This document shows, in pieces, positions 7,308-15,371 of a stretch of 32,497 bases of DNA. The notes under the pieces were generated by a model. It had not been told where the DNA came from, made no database searches, and saw only the letters and a list, made by a program, of their open reading frames with translations. The position numbers were made by a program, and so were the translations under genes. The stretch is from Rhodobacter sp. (GTDB lineage: Bacteria > Pseudomonadota > Alphaproteobacteria > Rhodobacterales > Rhodobacteraceae): positions 1 through 32,497 of the forward strand of contig JASJCA010000038.1 in assembly GCA_030066215.1 (NCBI GenBank). Reading direction: 5' to 3'. Position 1 is the first letter of the stretch; every line of letters begins with the position of its first letter.

Positions 7308-8891
7308 TTACGCCGCCGCGGCCAATCTGTCGGCCATCCACTGATCCAACGCGGCGATCTGATCCGGAGTCATCCGTAGCCCCAGCTTCGTGCGGCGCCA
7401 GACCACGTCTTCGGCCCGACGGGCGTATTCCCGCGTCATCAGCCAATCGACCTCGCGCGCGGTTAGCGTCGCGCCGAACGCGGGGCCCAGGTCGTCGGGC
7501 GACGCCGCCTCGCCCAGCATCGTCTGCGCCTCGGTTCCATAGGCGCGCACCAGGCGTAGCGCCCAAGCCCGATCGAGGAACGGATAGGTGGCGCACAAGC
7601 CCGCCACCAAGTCCGGCACGCCGTCCACCGGGAAATCCCCACCCGGCAGCGGCGCACCCGCGGTCCAGTCGCCCGAGGCGGCGGGAAACTGCGGCACGAT
7701 CTTGGCCAGCGCCTGCTCGGCCAGCCGCCGATAGGTGGTGATCTTTCCGCCGAAGACATTGAGCAGCGGCGCTTTCGCCGACGGGTCCAGCGTCAGAACG
7801 TAATCCCGCGTTGCCGCCGTGGCCGAGGACGCGCCGTCGTCGTAAAGCGGCCGCACGCCGGAATAGCTCCAGACGACGTCGTCCTCGGTCACCGGGCGTT
7901 TGAAATAGGACGACACGAAACGCAGCAGATAGGCGCGCTCTTCGGGCGTGCAGTCGGGCGGCGCAGTCAGGTCGTGGTGCTCGGCATCGGTGGTGCCGAT
8001 CAGGGTGAAGTCGGTCTCGTAGGGGATCGCAAAGCAGATTCGCCCGTCCTCGCCCTGGAAGAAGTAGCACTTGTCATGGTCGAACAGCTTGCGGGTCACG
8101 ATATGGCTGCCGCGGACCAGGCGCACGTGTTCGGCCGAGTTGATCCGCAGCGTGCCGCGGATCACGTCCTCGACCCAGGGCCCGCCGGCATTGACAAGCA
8201 TCCGGGCCCGCGCCTGGGACCGCGCGCCGGTCGACTGATCCTCCAGCATTACGGTCCACAAGCCGTCCGCCGCCTCCGCTGACACCACCTTGGTCCGGGT
8301 CATGATCCGTGCGCCATGGGCCTCGGCGTCGCGCGCATTCAGAACCACCAGCCGCGAATCTTCGACCCAGCAGTCGGAATACTCGTAGGCTTTGGTGAAG
8401 CGGTCCTGCAGCGGCGCGCCGGCCGGGTCGCGGCGCAGGTCCAGCGTCGATGTTCCGGGCAGGATTCTGCGTCCGCCCAGATGGTCGTAGAGGAACAGCC
8501 CCAGCCGGATCAGCCAGGCCGGACGGCGCCCCTTCATCCAGGGCATCGTCAGGCCGAGCAGCCGCGAGGTCGGGGTGTCAGACTCGAACCGCTGGTCGCG
8601 GTGGTAGGGTAGAACGAAGCGCATCGGCCACGAGATATGCGGCATCGCGCCGAGCAGGACCTCGCGCTCTTTCAGCGCCTCGCGCACCAGCCGTATCTCG
8701 AGGTATTCCAGATAGCGCAGGCCGCCGTGAAAGAGCTTGGTCGAGGCCGAGGAGGTGGCCGAGGCCAGATCGCCCATCTCGGCCAGCGCCACCGACAGCC
8801 CGCGGCCCGCCGCATCCCGCGCGATGCCGCAGCCATTGATGCCACCGCCGATGATGAAGAGGTCCACCGGCTGGTCCGTCCGCTGCGCCAT
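7308..8891 (-). CDS. glpD: Glycerol-3-phosphate dehydrogenase (aerobic, FAD-dependent)
   Basis: This 527-residue peripheral membrane flavoenzyme oxidises sn-glycerol-3-phosphate to dihydroxyacetone phosphate and passes electrons to ubiquinone. The FAD-binding GGGINGCGIARDAAGRG is at residues 15-31, followed by the family motif SSASTKLFHGGLRYLE (48-62). ARMLVNAGGPWVEDV and the GTTD/EHHDL region are also typical, and the C-terminal domain (about 390-527) is complete. Length matches the family. The ATG is preceded by a GGAG. It stands alone; no glpF, glpK or glpR is in view. Transcription starts from the 8892-9024 spacer, next to interspersed repeat copy A. Confidence 0.96.
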   Translation of the reverse strand: MAQRTDQPVDLFIIGGGINGCGIARDAAGRGLSVALAEMGDLASATSSASTKLFHGGLRYLEYLEIRLVREALKEREVLLGAMPHISWPMRFVLPYHRDQRFESDTPTSRLLGLTMPWMKGRRPAWLIRLGLFLYDHLGGRRILPGTSTLDLRRDPAGAPLQDRFTKAYEYSDCWVEDSRLVVLNARDAEAHGARIMTRTKVVSAEAADGLWTVMLEDQSTGARSQARARMLVNAGGPWVEDVIRGTLRINSAEHVRLVRGSHIVTRKLFDHDKCYFFQGEDGRICFAIPYETDFTLIGTTDAEHHDLTAPPDCTPEERAYLLRFVSSYFKRPVTEDDVVWSYSGVRPLYDDGASSATAATRDYVLTLDPSAKAPLLNVFGGKITTYRRLAEQALAKIVPQFPAASGDWTAGAPLPGGDFPVDGVPDLVAGLCATYPFLDRAWALRLVRAYGTEAQTMLGEAASPDDLGPAFGATLTAREVDWLMTREYARRAEDVVWRRTKLGLRMTPDQIAALDQWMADRLAAAA

Positions 8892-9024
8892 CTGCCGAAT
8901 CTCCTACTGACCGTCGCCCAACGTTACTCAATATCCCGACCGTGCATAACCGCGCGTTCCCGCCGCAGCGCGGTGTCAGTGGCGGAGACAGAATTGGGTT
9001 CGGCTGCGGCGGGAATTCGCCCAA

Positions 9025-9193
9025 GGCGCGGAATCAAGGCGCGCAGCGCCGCCGCGCCATCGCCAACCCGCCCCGGAGGGGTGGCGATTTGCAGCCACCT
9101 ACGCGCCGCTGGAGGTCCTACGGACTCAACAGCCATAAAGCGCACCCGTCCAGACGTTGGATCGCCACGCCGCGGGTCGGCGATGTCACGGCT
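9025..9193 (+). repeat. Interspersed structured repeat, copy A
   Basis: This 169-bp copy of a repeat family occupies most of the 361-base gap between glpD and the gene at 9253. The outer left stem pairs 9025-9031 with 9052-9058. An inner stem starts with ATCGCC at 9059 and closes with GTGGCGAT at 9081-9088. A conserved core, GGTCCTACGGACTC, is at about 9114-9127. A right-end dyad runs 9161-9184. Similarity to copy C extends leftwards to about 9003. It lies 60 bases beyond the stop codon of the minus-strand gene at 9253. The remaining spacer carries only the glpD promoter region. Confidence 0.85.
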
Positions 9194-9252
9194 CATCTCG
9201 TCGCGGAAAGCGTCCGGTCCCGGCCTAACCGCACCGCACCCCGCCCCTCTGG

Positions 9253-10371
9253 TCAGAACCCAAACACGCCCCAGACCCGCCGGAATTTCGGATTGGGATA
9301 GCGCGTGTCGTAGCCCCAGTCGTGTTTGACCTGTGCGCGCAGGCTCGGCAGGCGCCGTGCGCCTTCCAGCGGGGCATCGCCCGCGCGCCAGGCCCGCCAG
9401 AACGGCGCCGTGAAGACCGCCGACGACACCCGCTCGACCGGCCGGGTGCCGTGGCGTTCGCGCGGCGGGGTCAGGAACCGATTCGCGTCGACGCCGAACC
9501 ACCCGGCCTCGATCAGGCTACCGGAGGATATCCCCGCCGCGCCTATGACGTTTTCGTACGAAAACAGCTGGTAGGGGCTGGTCGCCGTCCGCACCACCCG
9601 CTTGCCCGACCGCCGCAGCTCCGGCACGTCCAACGCCCTGGCGCCGTAGGGATGCGGCTTCAGGATCACCGTGTCGAAGGGGTCGGCCCAGGCCAGGATC
9701 CGATCGGTGTAATCGGCAAGCCGAACCACCTGGCCAGCCTCGATCAGCGAGGCATCGACCCGGGTCTGCCCCAGCAGCACCCCCGCCGCGCCCAAACTCG
9801 CGGCCGCTCGGACCCCGTTGAACTTGCGCCGCACCGTCGCGGCGATCTGCGCCACCTCGGCCAAAACCTCGTCCTCGGGGATCGCGATCGCCTTCAGATG
9901 CGTCTTGAGCCCAGGATCATTGGTCCGCACGTCGAGGCAGAGATCGCCCAAAAACCGGATCGGGCTGAAGGTCAGGTCGACGACGGTCAGCCCGGCCCCG
10001 GCTAGCGCGTCGAAGATCACATTTGGCAGCTCAAACCCCACGACCACGTCGATCTCGGCCAGCGCGCCCAGCAGCCAGGGTCCGATCACCGAGGTCTCGT
10101 CCATCTCCAGGATCTGCGCCCAGGCTCCGATGCCCGGTGTCAGCCCGCAGGCGGCCATCGCCTCGCCCGCATCGACCCGCCGCTCGGCGAAGTCATGGCT
10201 CGACACCCGCACCTGGCTGCCTCCCAAGGCCCGGATCGCCGGCGCCAGCACCGCGTCGAGCCAAAGCAGATTGTCCGGATGCGGCCCGGTGCCGTTCTCG
10301 ATGCAGCGGAACACGTCGTCCAGGATCGCGACGCGCAGGCTCTCTGACGCGGCGGTATCAACCAATGGCAC
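9253..10371 (-). CDS. Uncharacterised protein, weak glycosyltransferase-like features
   Basis: I do not recognise this 372-residue protein with confidence. No signal peptide or membrane segment is visible. The C-terminal half contains ILKPHPYGA (about residue 240) and later a SYENVIGAAGISSGSLIEAGWFG segment; a Lys-x-His-Pro motif followed by a Ser-rich EA motif is seen in capsule-synthesis and sialyltransferase-like GT-B folds, so a nucleotide-sugar transferase is possible. The N-terminal half is alpha/beta with no motif I can name. It starts at GTG 10371 with a weak GAAGGG upstream. It is divergent from the EndoU gene with 143 bases between them. Repeat copy A follows its stop. Confidence 0.6.
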   Translation of the reverse strand: MPLVDTAASESLRVAILDDVFRCIENGTGPHPDNLLWLDAVLAPAIRALGGSQVRVSSHDFAERRVDAGEAMAACGLTPGIGAWAQILEMDETSVIGPWLLGALAEIDVVVGFELPNVIFDALAGAGLTVVDLTFSPIRFLGDLCLDVRTNDPGLKTHLKAIAIPEDEVLAEVAQIAATVRRKFNGVRAAASLGAAGVLLGQTRVDASLIEAGQVVRLADYTDRILAWADPFDTVILKPHPYGARALDVPELRRSGKRVVRTATSPYQLFSYENVIGAAGISSGSLIEAGWFGVDANRFLTPPRERHGTRPVERVSSAVFTAPFWRAWRAGDAPLEGARRLPSLRAQVKHDWGYDTRYPNPKFRRVWGVFGF

Positions 10372-10514
10372 ATGCCCTTCGAAGTCTCACCGGGCTCCCT
10401 GCGGCATTTCCCGACCGCGCGCAAGGCCGCCGGCCCATTCCAGCTATGCCGCACGCCCACCCGGTGCTACGCTCGACGCGCGATTTACGTTCAAGCGATT
10501 CAAGGAGAGGATTC
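10372..10514. promoter_or_regulatory. Divergent promoter region for the orphan gene and the EndoU gene
   Basis: This 143-base spacer separates two divergent starts and must contain both promoters. An excellent ribosome binding site, AAGGAGAGG at 10502-10510, precedes the EndoU ATG. I cannot assign -35/-10 boxes reliably. Confidence 0.4.
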
Positions 10515-11798
10515 ATGGCCGACATCTATCAACGCATTTGGTCCGCGGATCAGGGCGCCAACGGTCTCGAGGCGCTGATCTCACACGAAGCCGGCGACAC
10601 CGCCCAGGGCTATGTCAAGGTGAACGAAGAACTCGGCGACGAACGCCACCCCGACCTGCGGGTCCTGACCGACGCCGAGATCCCGAACGCCAAGACCGAA
10701 ACCTACGACCTCTGCCGCAAGCTCTTCAACAACTACGCACTGGCCGAGGGCGACCCCGAGGTCGACACCGCCCAGGAACGGGCCGAGCGGCACGCTTTCG
10801 TCGAGGCGGTGCTGGGCAGCCCGCCGATGTTGGTGGCGCGTACCTATATCGAAGAGCAGACTCAAACCGTGATCTCGGACGAACGCTGGCACACCACGCT
10901 GATCGACCACTGGTTCCGCCGCTTCGAGATGGGCGGCGATCCGCACCTGTCGGGTTTCGAGCACGTGGTCGTCGGCGAGCAGGAGGGCGGCAAGGTCCAG
11001 GGCTATCACTTCTGGTACAAATACTTCCTCGACGACGGCTTCGCCCGGCAGGTCGACGGCGGCATCGGCATGGTGCCCGGGCTCGGCGACGACCGCATCA
11101 CGTATGTGCGCAGCCATGCCTCGCAAGAGCAGCTGACCTTCCCCGAAAGCGTCACGATCCAATACGAATGGGACGCGCCGGATTACGACCGCAACGCCGT
11201 GCGCCCCCTGCACAAGCGGATCGGCGGGTTCTTCGTCGGCTGCAGCGTCGAGGGGCTAATGGCGCTCGGCACCGTGCGGGCCCATCTCGGCGCGCGGGCG
11301 CCGAAGACCGCGGTGATCGAGGGCGCGCGCTACAACATGAAGCTCTTCCGGTCGCACAACAACCGCCACATCCGCACGTTCTATCCGATCTTCCTCGGCG
11401 CCGCCGATCCGGTGTCCGAGCCCGGCGGCGGCACCCCCGGCGGCACCGGCCCGGTCCCGGCGGGCGGCAGCGGCGACGTGCGGATCATCGCGGCCTTCGT
11501 CAACCCGGCCGGCCACGATCCGGGGCGCGAGAACCTCACCATCGTCCATGCCGGGCCCGACGCGATCGATGTCGGCGGCTGGCGGATCCGCGACAAGAAC
11601 GGCAACGAGGACGTGCTCGACAGCCTCGAGCTGGCCCCGGGCCTGCCGCACACCGTGGTGCTGACCGGGCGCGGCGCGCAGTTGTCAAACAAGGGCTCGA
11701 CGATCCAGCTGGTGCGCGGCGACGGCAGCGTGGTGCACGAGGTCAGCTATTCCAAGGCCCAGGCGCGGCGCGAGAACAAGACGATCGTGTTTGCTTGA
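10515..11798 (+). CDS. XendoU-type endoribonuclease domain fused to a lamin-tail domain
   Basis: This 427-residue protein resembles the eukaryotic EndoU/XendoU family (poly-U-specific endoribonucleases) over residues about 5-295. The catalytic triad is visible: His150 in SGFEHVVVGE, His165 in GYHFW (15 residues later, the same spacing as in animal EndoU), and a Lys candidate at 234 in RPLHKRIGGFFVGCS. Upstream, FNNYALAEGDPEVDTAQERAE matches the family's helical part, and RHIRTFYPIF resembles its closing strand. A Gly/Pro linker (301-320) leads to a lamin-tail immunoglobulin-like domain (321-427) with VNPAGHDPGREN, GGWRIRD and QLSNKGSTIQLV. No signal peptide is present. An AAGGAGAGG ribosome binding site fixes the start. 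A tiny acidic gene follows after 30 bases. Function as an RNase is inferred from the domain; biological role unknown. Confidence 0.85.
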   Translation: MADIYQRIWSADQGANGLEALISHEAGDTAQGYVKVNEELGDERHPDLRVLTDAEIPNAKTETYDLCRKLFNNYALAEGDPEVDTAQERAERHAFVEAVLGSPPMLVARTYIEEQTQTVISDERWHTTLIDHWFRRFEMGGDPHLSGFEHVVVGEQEGGKVQGYHFWYKYFLDDGFARQVDGGIGMVPGLGDDRITYVRSHASQEQLTFPESVTIQYEWDAPDYDRNAVRPLHKRIGGFFVGCSVEGLMALGTVRAHLGARAPKTAVIEGARYNMKLFRSHNNRHIRTFYPIFLGAADPVSEPGGGTPGGTGPVPAGGSGDVRIIAAFVNPAGHDPGRENLTIVHAGPDAIDVGGWRIRDKNGNEDVLDSLELAPGLPHTVVLTGRGAQLSNKGSTIQLVRGDGSVVHEVSYSKAQARRENKTIVFA

Positions 11799-11828
11799 TG
11801 CATGCTAAATAGAAATAGGGAGAAAGAT

Positions 11829-12071
11829 ATGAGCGGGCAATTGACCGATGAGGAGGCGGCAGAACTTCCCGAAAAATGCGAAGAGGTCGACCGTTACGAC
11901 TTTGTCGATGACACGGACGCCGACAATTACGTCAATCTGGTGCTGTATAAGGCGCCGGACGGTCAACTTTTCAGATTTGTCGAGGCCTCCGGCATGAACT
12001 CCGAGCATGATGGCGCCGCGGGTTTTGGCGAGTGGGTCGACAATCGGACCAACTGGCACGGCTACGATTGA
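11829..12071 (+). CDS. Small, strongly acidic protein of unknown function
   Basis: This 80-residue protein matches no family I know. It has about 20 Asp/Glu against 5 Lys/Arg, so its net charge is near -15. There is one Cys (17), and aromatic residues cluster in the second half (YKAPDGQLFRFVEASG and FGEWVDNRTNWHGYD), suggesting a compact folded domain. No signal peptide or membrane segment is present. I chose ATG 11829 because AGGGAG at about 11816-11821 precedes it at proper spacing. It lies 30 bases after the EndoU-lamin-tail gene on the same strand, within a spacer of lower GC than its surroundings. A cognate inhibitor or accessory subunit of the nuclease is an attractive but untested idea. 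Confidence 0.75.
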   Translation: MSGQLTDEEAAELPEKCEEVDRYDFVDDTDADNYVNLVLYKAPDGQLFRFVEASGMNSEHDGAAGFGEWVDNRTNWHGYD

Positions 12072-12126
12072 TCGCAGCAACGGTTCTACACCAAGATCGG
12101 CGGGCGGCATTGCGCTCTGTTGCTCG

Positions 12127-12159
12127 TGTCCCTTAACCTCGGCCTGACCTAGGGACACA
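12127..12159. promoter_or_regulatory. Inverted repeat before the VOC-bicupin gene
   Basis: An 8-bp perfect dyad, GTGTCCCT at 12127-12134 and AGGGACAC at 12152-12159, ends nine bases before the start codon of the next gene. It could be an operator or a leader hairpin covering the ribosome binding region; no regulator gene is adjacent. Confidence 0.35.
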
Positions 12160-12168
12160 GGGGCGGGC

Positions 12169-13266
12169 ATGCCCAAGACCGAAGCCGAAATTCGCCTGCC
12201 GACGCAAGATCTGCGCGACGACCTGCCGTTCTTCACCGAAACCCTCGGAATGCGGCTCGATAAGATCTATCCCGCCGACGACCCCGCCGTCGCGGTGGTC
12301 TCCGGCCACGGCCTGCGCCTACACATCGAAAAGGGCGCGCCCGAACCGCCCGGCACGATCCGCATCCGAACCGACGACCCCGATGCCTTTGCCGACGGCG
12401 CCCGTGACCTCACCGCCCCGAACGGCACTCAGGTCGAGATCACCGAGCTAGACCCGCCATTGATCGTTCCGCCCACGATCCACAGCTTCGTCGTGCGGCG
12501 ACTTGCCGACCAGGCGCCCTGGATCGTCGGACGCGCCGGAATGCAGTATCGCAACCTGATCCCCGACCGGCTGGGCGGGTCGATCATCGCCAGCCACATT
12601 CGCATCCCCGACGGCGGACCGGTGCCGGACATGGTCCACTACCACACCGTCGGGTTCCAGTTGATCTTCTGCTACCGCGGCTGGGTCGATCTAGTCTACG
12701 AGGACCAGGGCCCGCCGTTCCGCCTGCATGCCGGCAACTGCGTGATCCAGCCGCCGGAGATCCGCCACCGGGTGCTGTTCGCCTCCGACAATATCGAAGT
12801 GATCGAGATCGGCGTACCGGCCGAGCACGTCACAACCATCGACCACGAGATGGACCTGCCGAACGACCGCATCGACCCCGACCGCCGCTTTCACGGCCAG
12901 CGCTTCGTGCATCACATTGTTGATGAGGCCACCTGGAATCCACATCGCCTGGCCGGGTTCGAAAGCCGCGACACCACGATCGCAGAGAACACGGGCGATG
13001 TGGCCGGCGTGCACGTGGTTCGCCGCACTGACGGAAGACCGACGTTTCACCGACACGATGCCGACATCCTGTTCAGCTTCGTGATGGAGGGCGCGATGAC
13101 ACTCGAGGGCGAGGGCCGGGACCCCTATCGGTTGAGCCCCGGCGACGCCTTCGTCATCCCGCCCGGCATGGCCACCCGCTACGCCGACCCGTCCGAGGAC
13201 CTCGAGCTGCTGGAGGTCTCACTGCCCGGCGCGTTTCGTACGACTGCCGTGCCAGCGCCGACATAG
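12169..13266 (+). CDS. VOC-like plus double-cupin fusion protein
   Basis: This 365-residue cytoplasmic protein has three parts. Residues about 5-110 look like a vicinal-oxygen-chelate (glyoxalase-like) domain: LPTQDLRDDLPFFTETLGMRLDKIYPADDP. Residues about 135-225 form a cupin barrel with HYHTVGFQLIFCYRG (His157, His159) and a second motif around QPPEIRHRV (His200). Residues about 275-355 form a second cupin with FHRHDADILFSFVMEG and LSPGDAFVIPPGMATRY. Both fold types bind metal and are common in dioxygenases, isomerases and sugar-binding proteins. Substrate and reaction cannot be read from sequence. The gene stands alone; repeat copy B follows 48 bases after its stop. The ribosome binding site is weak (GGGGCGGG). 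Confidence 0.8.
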   Translation: MPKTEAEIRLPTQDLRDDLPFFTETLGMRLDKIYPADDPAVAVVSGHGLRLHIEKGAPEPPGTIRIRTDDPDAFADGARDLTAPNGTQVEITELDPPLIVPPTIHSFVVRRLADQAPWIVGRAGMQYRNLIPDRLGGSIIASHIRIPDGGPVPDMVHYHTVGFQLIFCYRGWVDLVYEDQGPPFRLHAGNCVIQPPEIRHRVLFASDNIEVIEIGVPAEHVTTIDHEMDLPNDRIDPDRRFHGQRFVHHIVDEATWNPHRLAGFESRDTTIAENTGDVAGVHVVRRTDGRPTFHRHDADILFSFVMEGAMTLEGEGRDPYRLSPGDAFVIPPGMATRYADPSEDLELLEVSLPGAFRTTAVPAPT

Positions 13267-13314
13267 GTGGAACCGCAATTCGTCCTGGAGCGTTCGCTTG
13301 AGGTTTGAGATGGA

Positions 13315-13481
13315 GCCGCGCCATCGCCGACCCGCGGGGTGGCGATGCGACGTCTGTTCGGAGGCGCTTTATGGTTGTCGAGTCCGTAGGACCTCAAGCG
13401 ATGCGCGAGCGTTGACAAATCGCCACCCCTCCGGGGCGGGGCGGCGGTGGCGCGGCGGCCTGCGGCCTTGATTCCGCGCCC
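13315..13481 (-). repeat. Interspersed structured repeat, copy B (inverted)
   Basis: This 167-bp copy is in the opposite orientation to A and C. The left outer stem, read on the minus strand, pairs 13474-13480 with 13449-13455. The conserved core GAGTCCGTAGGACCTC (plus strand) is at 13380-13395, and the right end runs to 13315. It fills most of the 282-base gap between the convergent VOC-bicupin and kdgK genes. Confidence 0.85.
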
Positions 13482-13548
13482 TGCAATCGCTCGAACGGCA
13501 GCTCCAGGGAGGCAATGATCACCAGAGCCAATCACACCTCAATCCGCC

Positions 13549-14451
13549 CTATTCCGAGCCACCCCGCGGCACGATCGCCCCGGTCTCCGCCACAACCTGG
13601 CACGCCAAGTCATGCCCGGCCTGCAGCGCCTCCGCCTGACTGCCGCCGGTCAGCAGCGCCGCCAGATAACCGCCGTTGAAGCTGTCGCCCGCGGCTGTGG
13701 TGTCGACCACCTTGGCCGCCGGCGCGAACGCCAAATCCACCGGCTCGCCCAGCGACACCGGCCCGCCGGCGCCGCATTTCAATGCCCCCTGCCGCACCCC
13801 GGCCGCGTGTAGGCGGGTCACCACCTCGTCCACCGAGTTATCCCCAAAGACCGCTTGTTCGTCGTCCAGGCTCGGCAAAGCGATATCGGCCAATTCCCAC
13901 ATTCGCCCGATTGCCGCCCGCGCCTCGGCCCGATCCGTCCACAGGGCCGGCCGGTAATTCGAATCGAACGCCACTTGGCCCCCCTCGCGGCGCCAACCCG
14001 CCAACCAATTGCAGAATTCCGACCTCACCCAGCCCGGTAGGATCGCGACCGAGATCGCCGACAGATAGATCACGTCGACTCCTGCCAGCACCTCGAAGTC
14101 CACGGACTTGCCCGTTTGGAACATTTCCCGCGCCGCCGAGCTGTCCCGCCAGTAGCTGAAGGACCGTTCGCCGGCGGCGTCGGTGGTGATCGCATAGAGC
14201 CCCGGTGACCGGGTCTCGCTGTACTCGATGCCGCTGGTCTCCAGCCCCTCAGCGGCCATGAACGCCACCATCCGCTGGGAGAATGCGTCGCGGCCGAGCC
14301 GGGTGACGTAGGACACCTCCAGCGCCGGCGCCGCACGCTTGAGATAGACGGCCGTGTTCAGCGTGTCGCCGGCAAACCCGATCCGCGCGGCCTTGCCGGA
14401 AGCGTCCAGCGCCAGCTCCACCATCGCCTCGCCGACGCAGGCCACGCGCAT
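13549..14451 (-). CDS. kdgK: PfkB-family sugar-acid kinase, 2-keto-3-deoxygluconate kinase type
   Basis: This 300-residue PfkB/ribokinase-family protein is most like 2-keto-3-deoxygluconate kinase, which makes 2-keto-3-deoxy-6-phosphogluconate. The N-terminal GEAMVEL, the FAGDTLNTAVYLKR segment (27-39; the GDTLN form is characteristic of KDG kinases), SYWRDSSAAREMF (99-111) and the C-terminal PfkB motif DTTAAGDSFNGGYLA (250-264, catalytic Asp256) are all present. It is the last gene of the minus-strand TRAP operon, nine bases after the beta-hydroxyacid dehydrogenase. Together with the UxaA-family dehydratase it indicates a 2-keto-3-deoxy-sugar-acid intermediate. No KDPG aldolase gene is in the window. 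Confidence 0.88.
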   Translation of the reverse strand: MRVACVGEAMVELALDASGKAARIGFAGDTLNTAVYLKRAAPALEVSYVTRLGRDAFSQRMVAFMAAEGLETSGIEYSETRSPGLYAITTDAAGERSFSYWRDSSAAREMFQTGKSVDFEVLAGVDVIYLSAISVAILPGWVRSEFCNWLAGWRREGGQVAFDSNYRPALWTDRAEARAAIGRMWELADIALPSLDDEQAVFGDNSVDEVVTRLHAAGVRQGALKCGAGGPVSLGEPVDLAFAPAAKVVDTTAAGDSFNGGYLAALLTGGSQAEALQAGHDLACQVVAETGAIVPRGGSE

Positions 14452-14460
14452 GGCGGGCCC

Positions 14461-15348
14461 TCAGTCGCCGAACTGGGCGGTGAAGAAATCCACCTGCTCG
14501 GTGACGTAGTTCTCGCCCCGCCCCGCCGCCTCGGACAGCTCCAGCGCGCGGCGCGCGCATTGCGCCATGATGCTTTCGGCCCCGGCCTCCTCAGCCATCT
14601 GCACGTAGTAGCCGACATCCTTCTTGGCGTTGCGCACCGCGAAGGCCAGCATCCCAGGATCGCCGTCGATGGCATAGGCCTTGACGAAGTCCATCATACC
14701 CGACTTTAGCGGCCCTGCGGCCATCACGTCATAGAGGTTCTGCCGCGACACGCCCATCCGGTCGGCCATCGCAAACGCCTCGGACATCGCGTTCGCGGTG
14801 GTCATGGCGAAGAAGTTGTTGATCAGCTTGATGGTGTGACCCGCGCCGAGGTCGCCGAGGTGAAACACGTTCTCACCCAAGTCGTCGAGCACCGGCTTGA
14901 CTTTGTCATAGGCCGCCTTGTCGCCGGCGCCCATGATGTTGAGCAGACCGTCCTTGGCATGCATCGGCGTGCGCCCCAGCGGCGCGTCGAGATAGGCGCC
15001 GCCGGCCGCCGCCACCTCGGCGCCGAGCGCCCGGGTCGAGGCCGGCAGCGAGGTGCCGAAATCGATCACCACCGCGCCGGGTTTCAGCCCCGCGATCACC
15101 CCGTCGGGGCCGCGCATCCGGCTTTCCACCTGGTCCGAGGTGCCCATGCACAACATCACCACGTCGCTCGCCGCCGCGACCTCGCGCGCGGTCGACACCT
15201 CCACCGCGCCCCGCGCCACCGCTGCCTCGACATTGCCGCGCGACCGGTTCGCGATCACGGTCAGCCCATAGCCCTTGTCCTGCAGCCGGCCGACCATGGC
15301 CGAGCCCATCAGGCCGAGGCCGATGAAGCCGATCTTGGGATTGCTCAT
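14461..15348 (-). CDS. Beta-hydroxyacid dehydrogenase, sulfolactaldehyde-reductase-like
   Basis: This 295-residue NAD(P)-dependent oxidoreductase has an N-terminal Rossmann domain (IGFIGLGLMGSAMVG, 6-20) and the helical C-terminal domain of the 6-phosphogluconate/3-hydroxyisobutyrate dehydrogenase superfamily. Catalytic Lys174 sits in IKLINNFFA. The substrate loop that is usually DAPVSGG reads DAPLGRTPMHA (121-131); a Gly-Arg-Thr form is known from YihU-type sulfolactaldehyde reductases, so the substrate may be a small aldehyde with an anionic group, but tartronate-semialdehyde-like substrates remain possible. The ATG is chosen because AAGGAGACG stands just upstream. A three-palindrome array separates it from the preceding gene. 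Confidence 0.85.
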   Translation of the reverse strand: MSNPKIGFIGLGLMGSAMVGRLQDKGYGLTVIANRSRGNVEAAVARGAVEVSTAREVAAASDVVMLCMGTSDQVESRMRGPDGVIAGLKPGAVVIDFGTSLPASTRALGAEVAAAGGAYLDAPLGRTPMHAKDGLLNIMGAGDKAAYDKVKPVLDDLGENVFHLGDLGAGHTIKLINNFFAMTTANAMSEAFAMADRMGVSRQNLYDVMAAGPLKSGMMDFVKAYAIDGDPGMLAFAVRNAKKDVGYYVQMAEEAGAESIMAQCARRALELSEAAGRGENYVTEQVDFFTAQFGD

Positions 15349-15371
15349 GGCTCGTCTCCTTTTCGCGTGGG

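Noticed and set aside
7241-7741. 166-codon plus-strand frame beginning with a Cys-x2-Cys-like MPRCPECR
   Set aside because: Most of it runs antisense through glpD, it is Arg/Pro-rich, and only one CxxC is present, so a zinc-ribbon protein is not supported.
9818-11812. A 664-codon open frame on the plus strand
   Set aside because: It covers the EndoU gene and part of the opposite gene out of frame; Arg/Pro-rich product typical of shadow reading.
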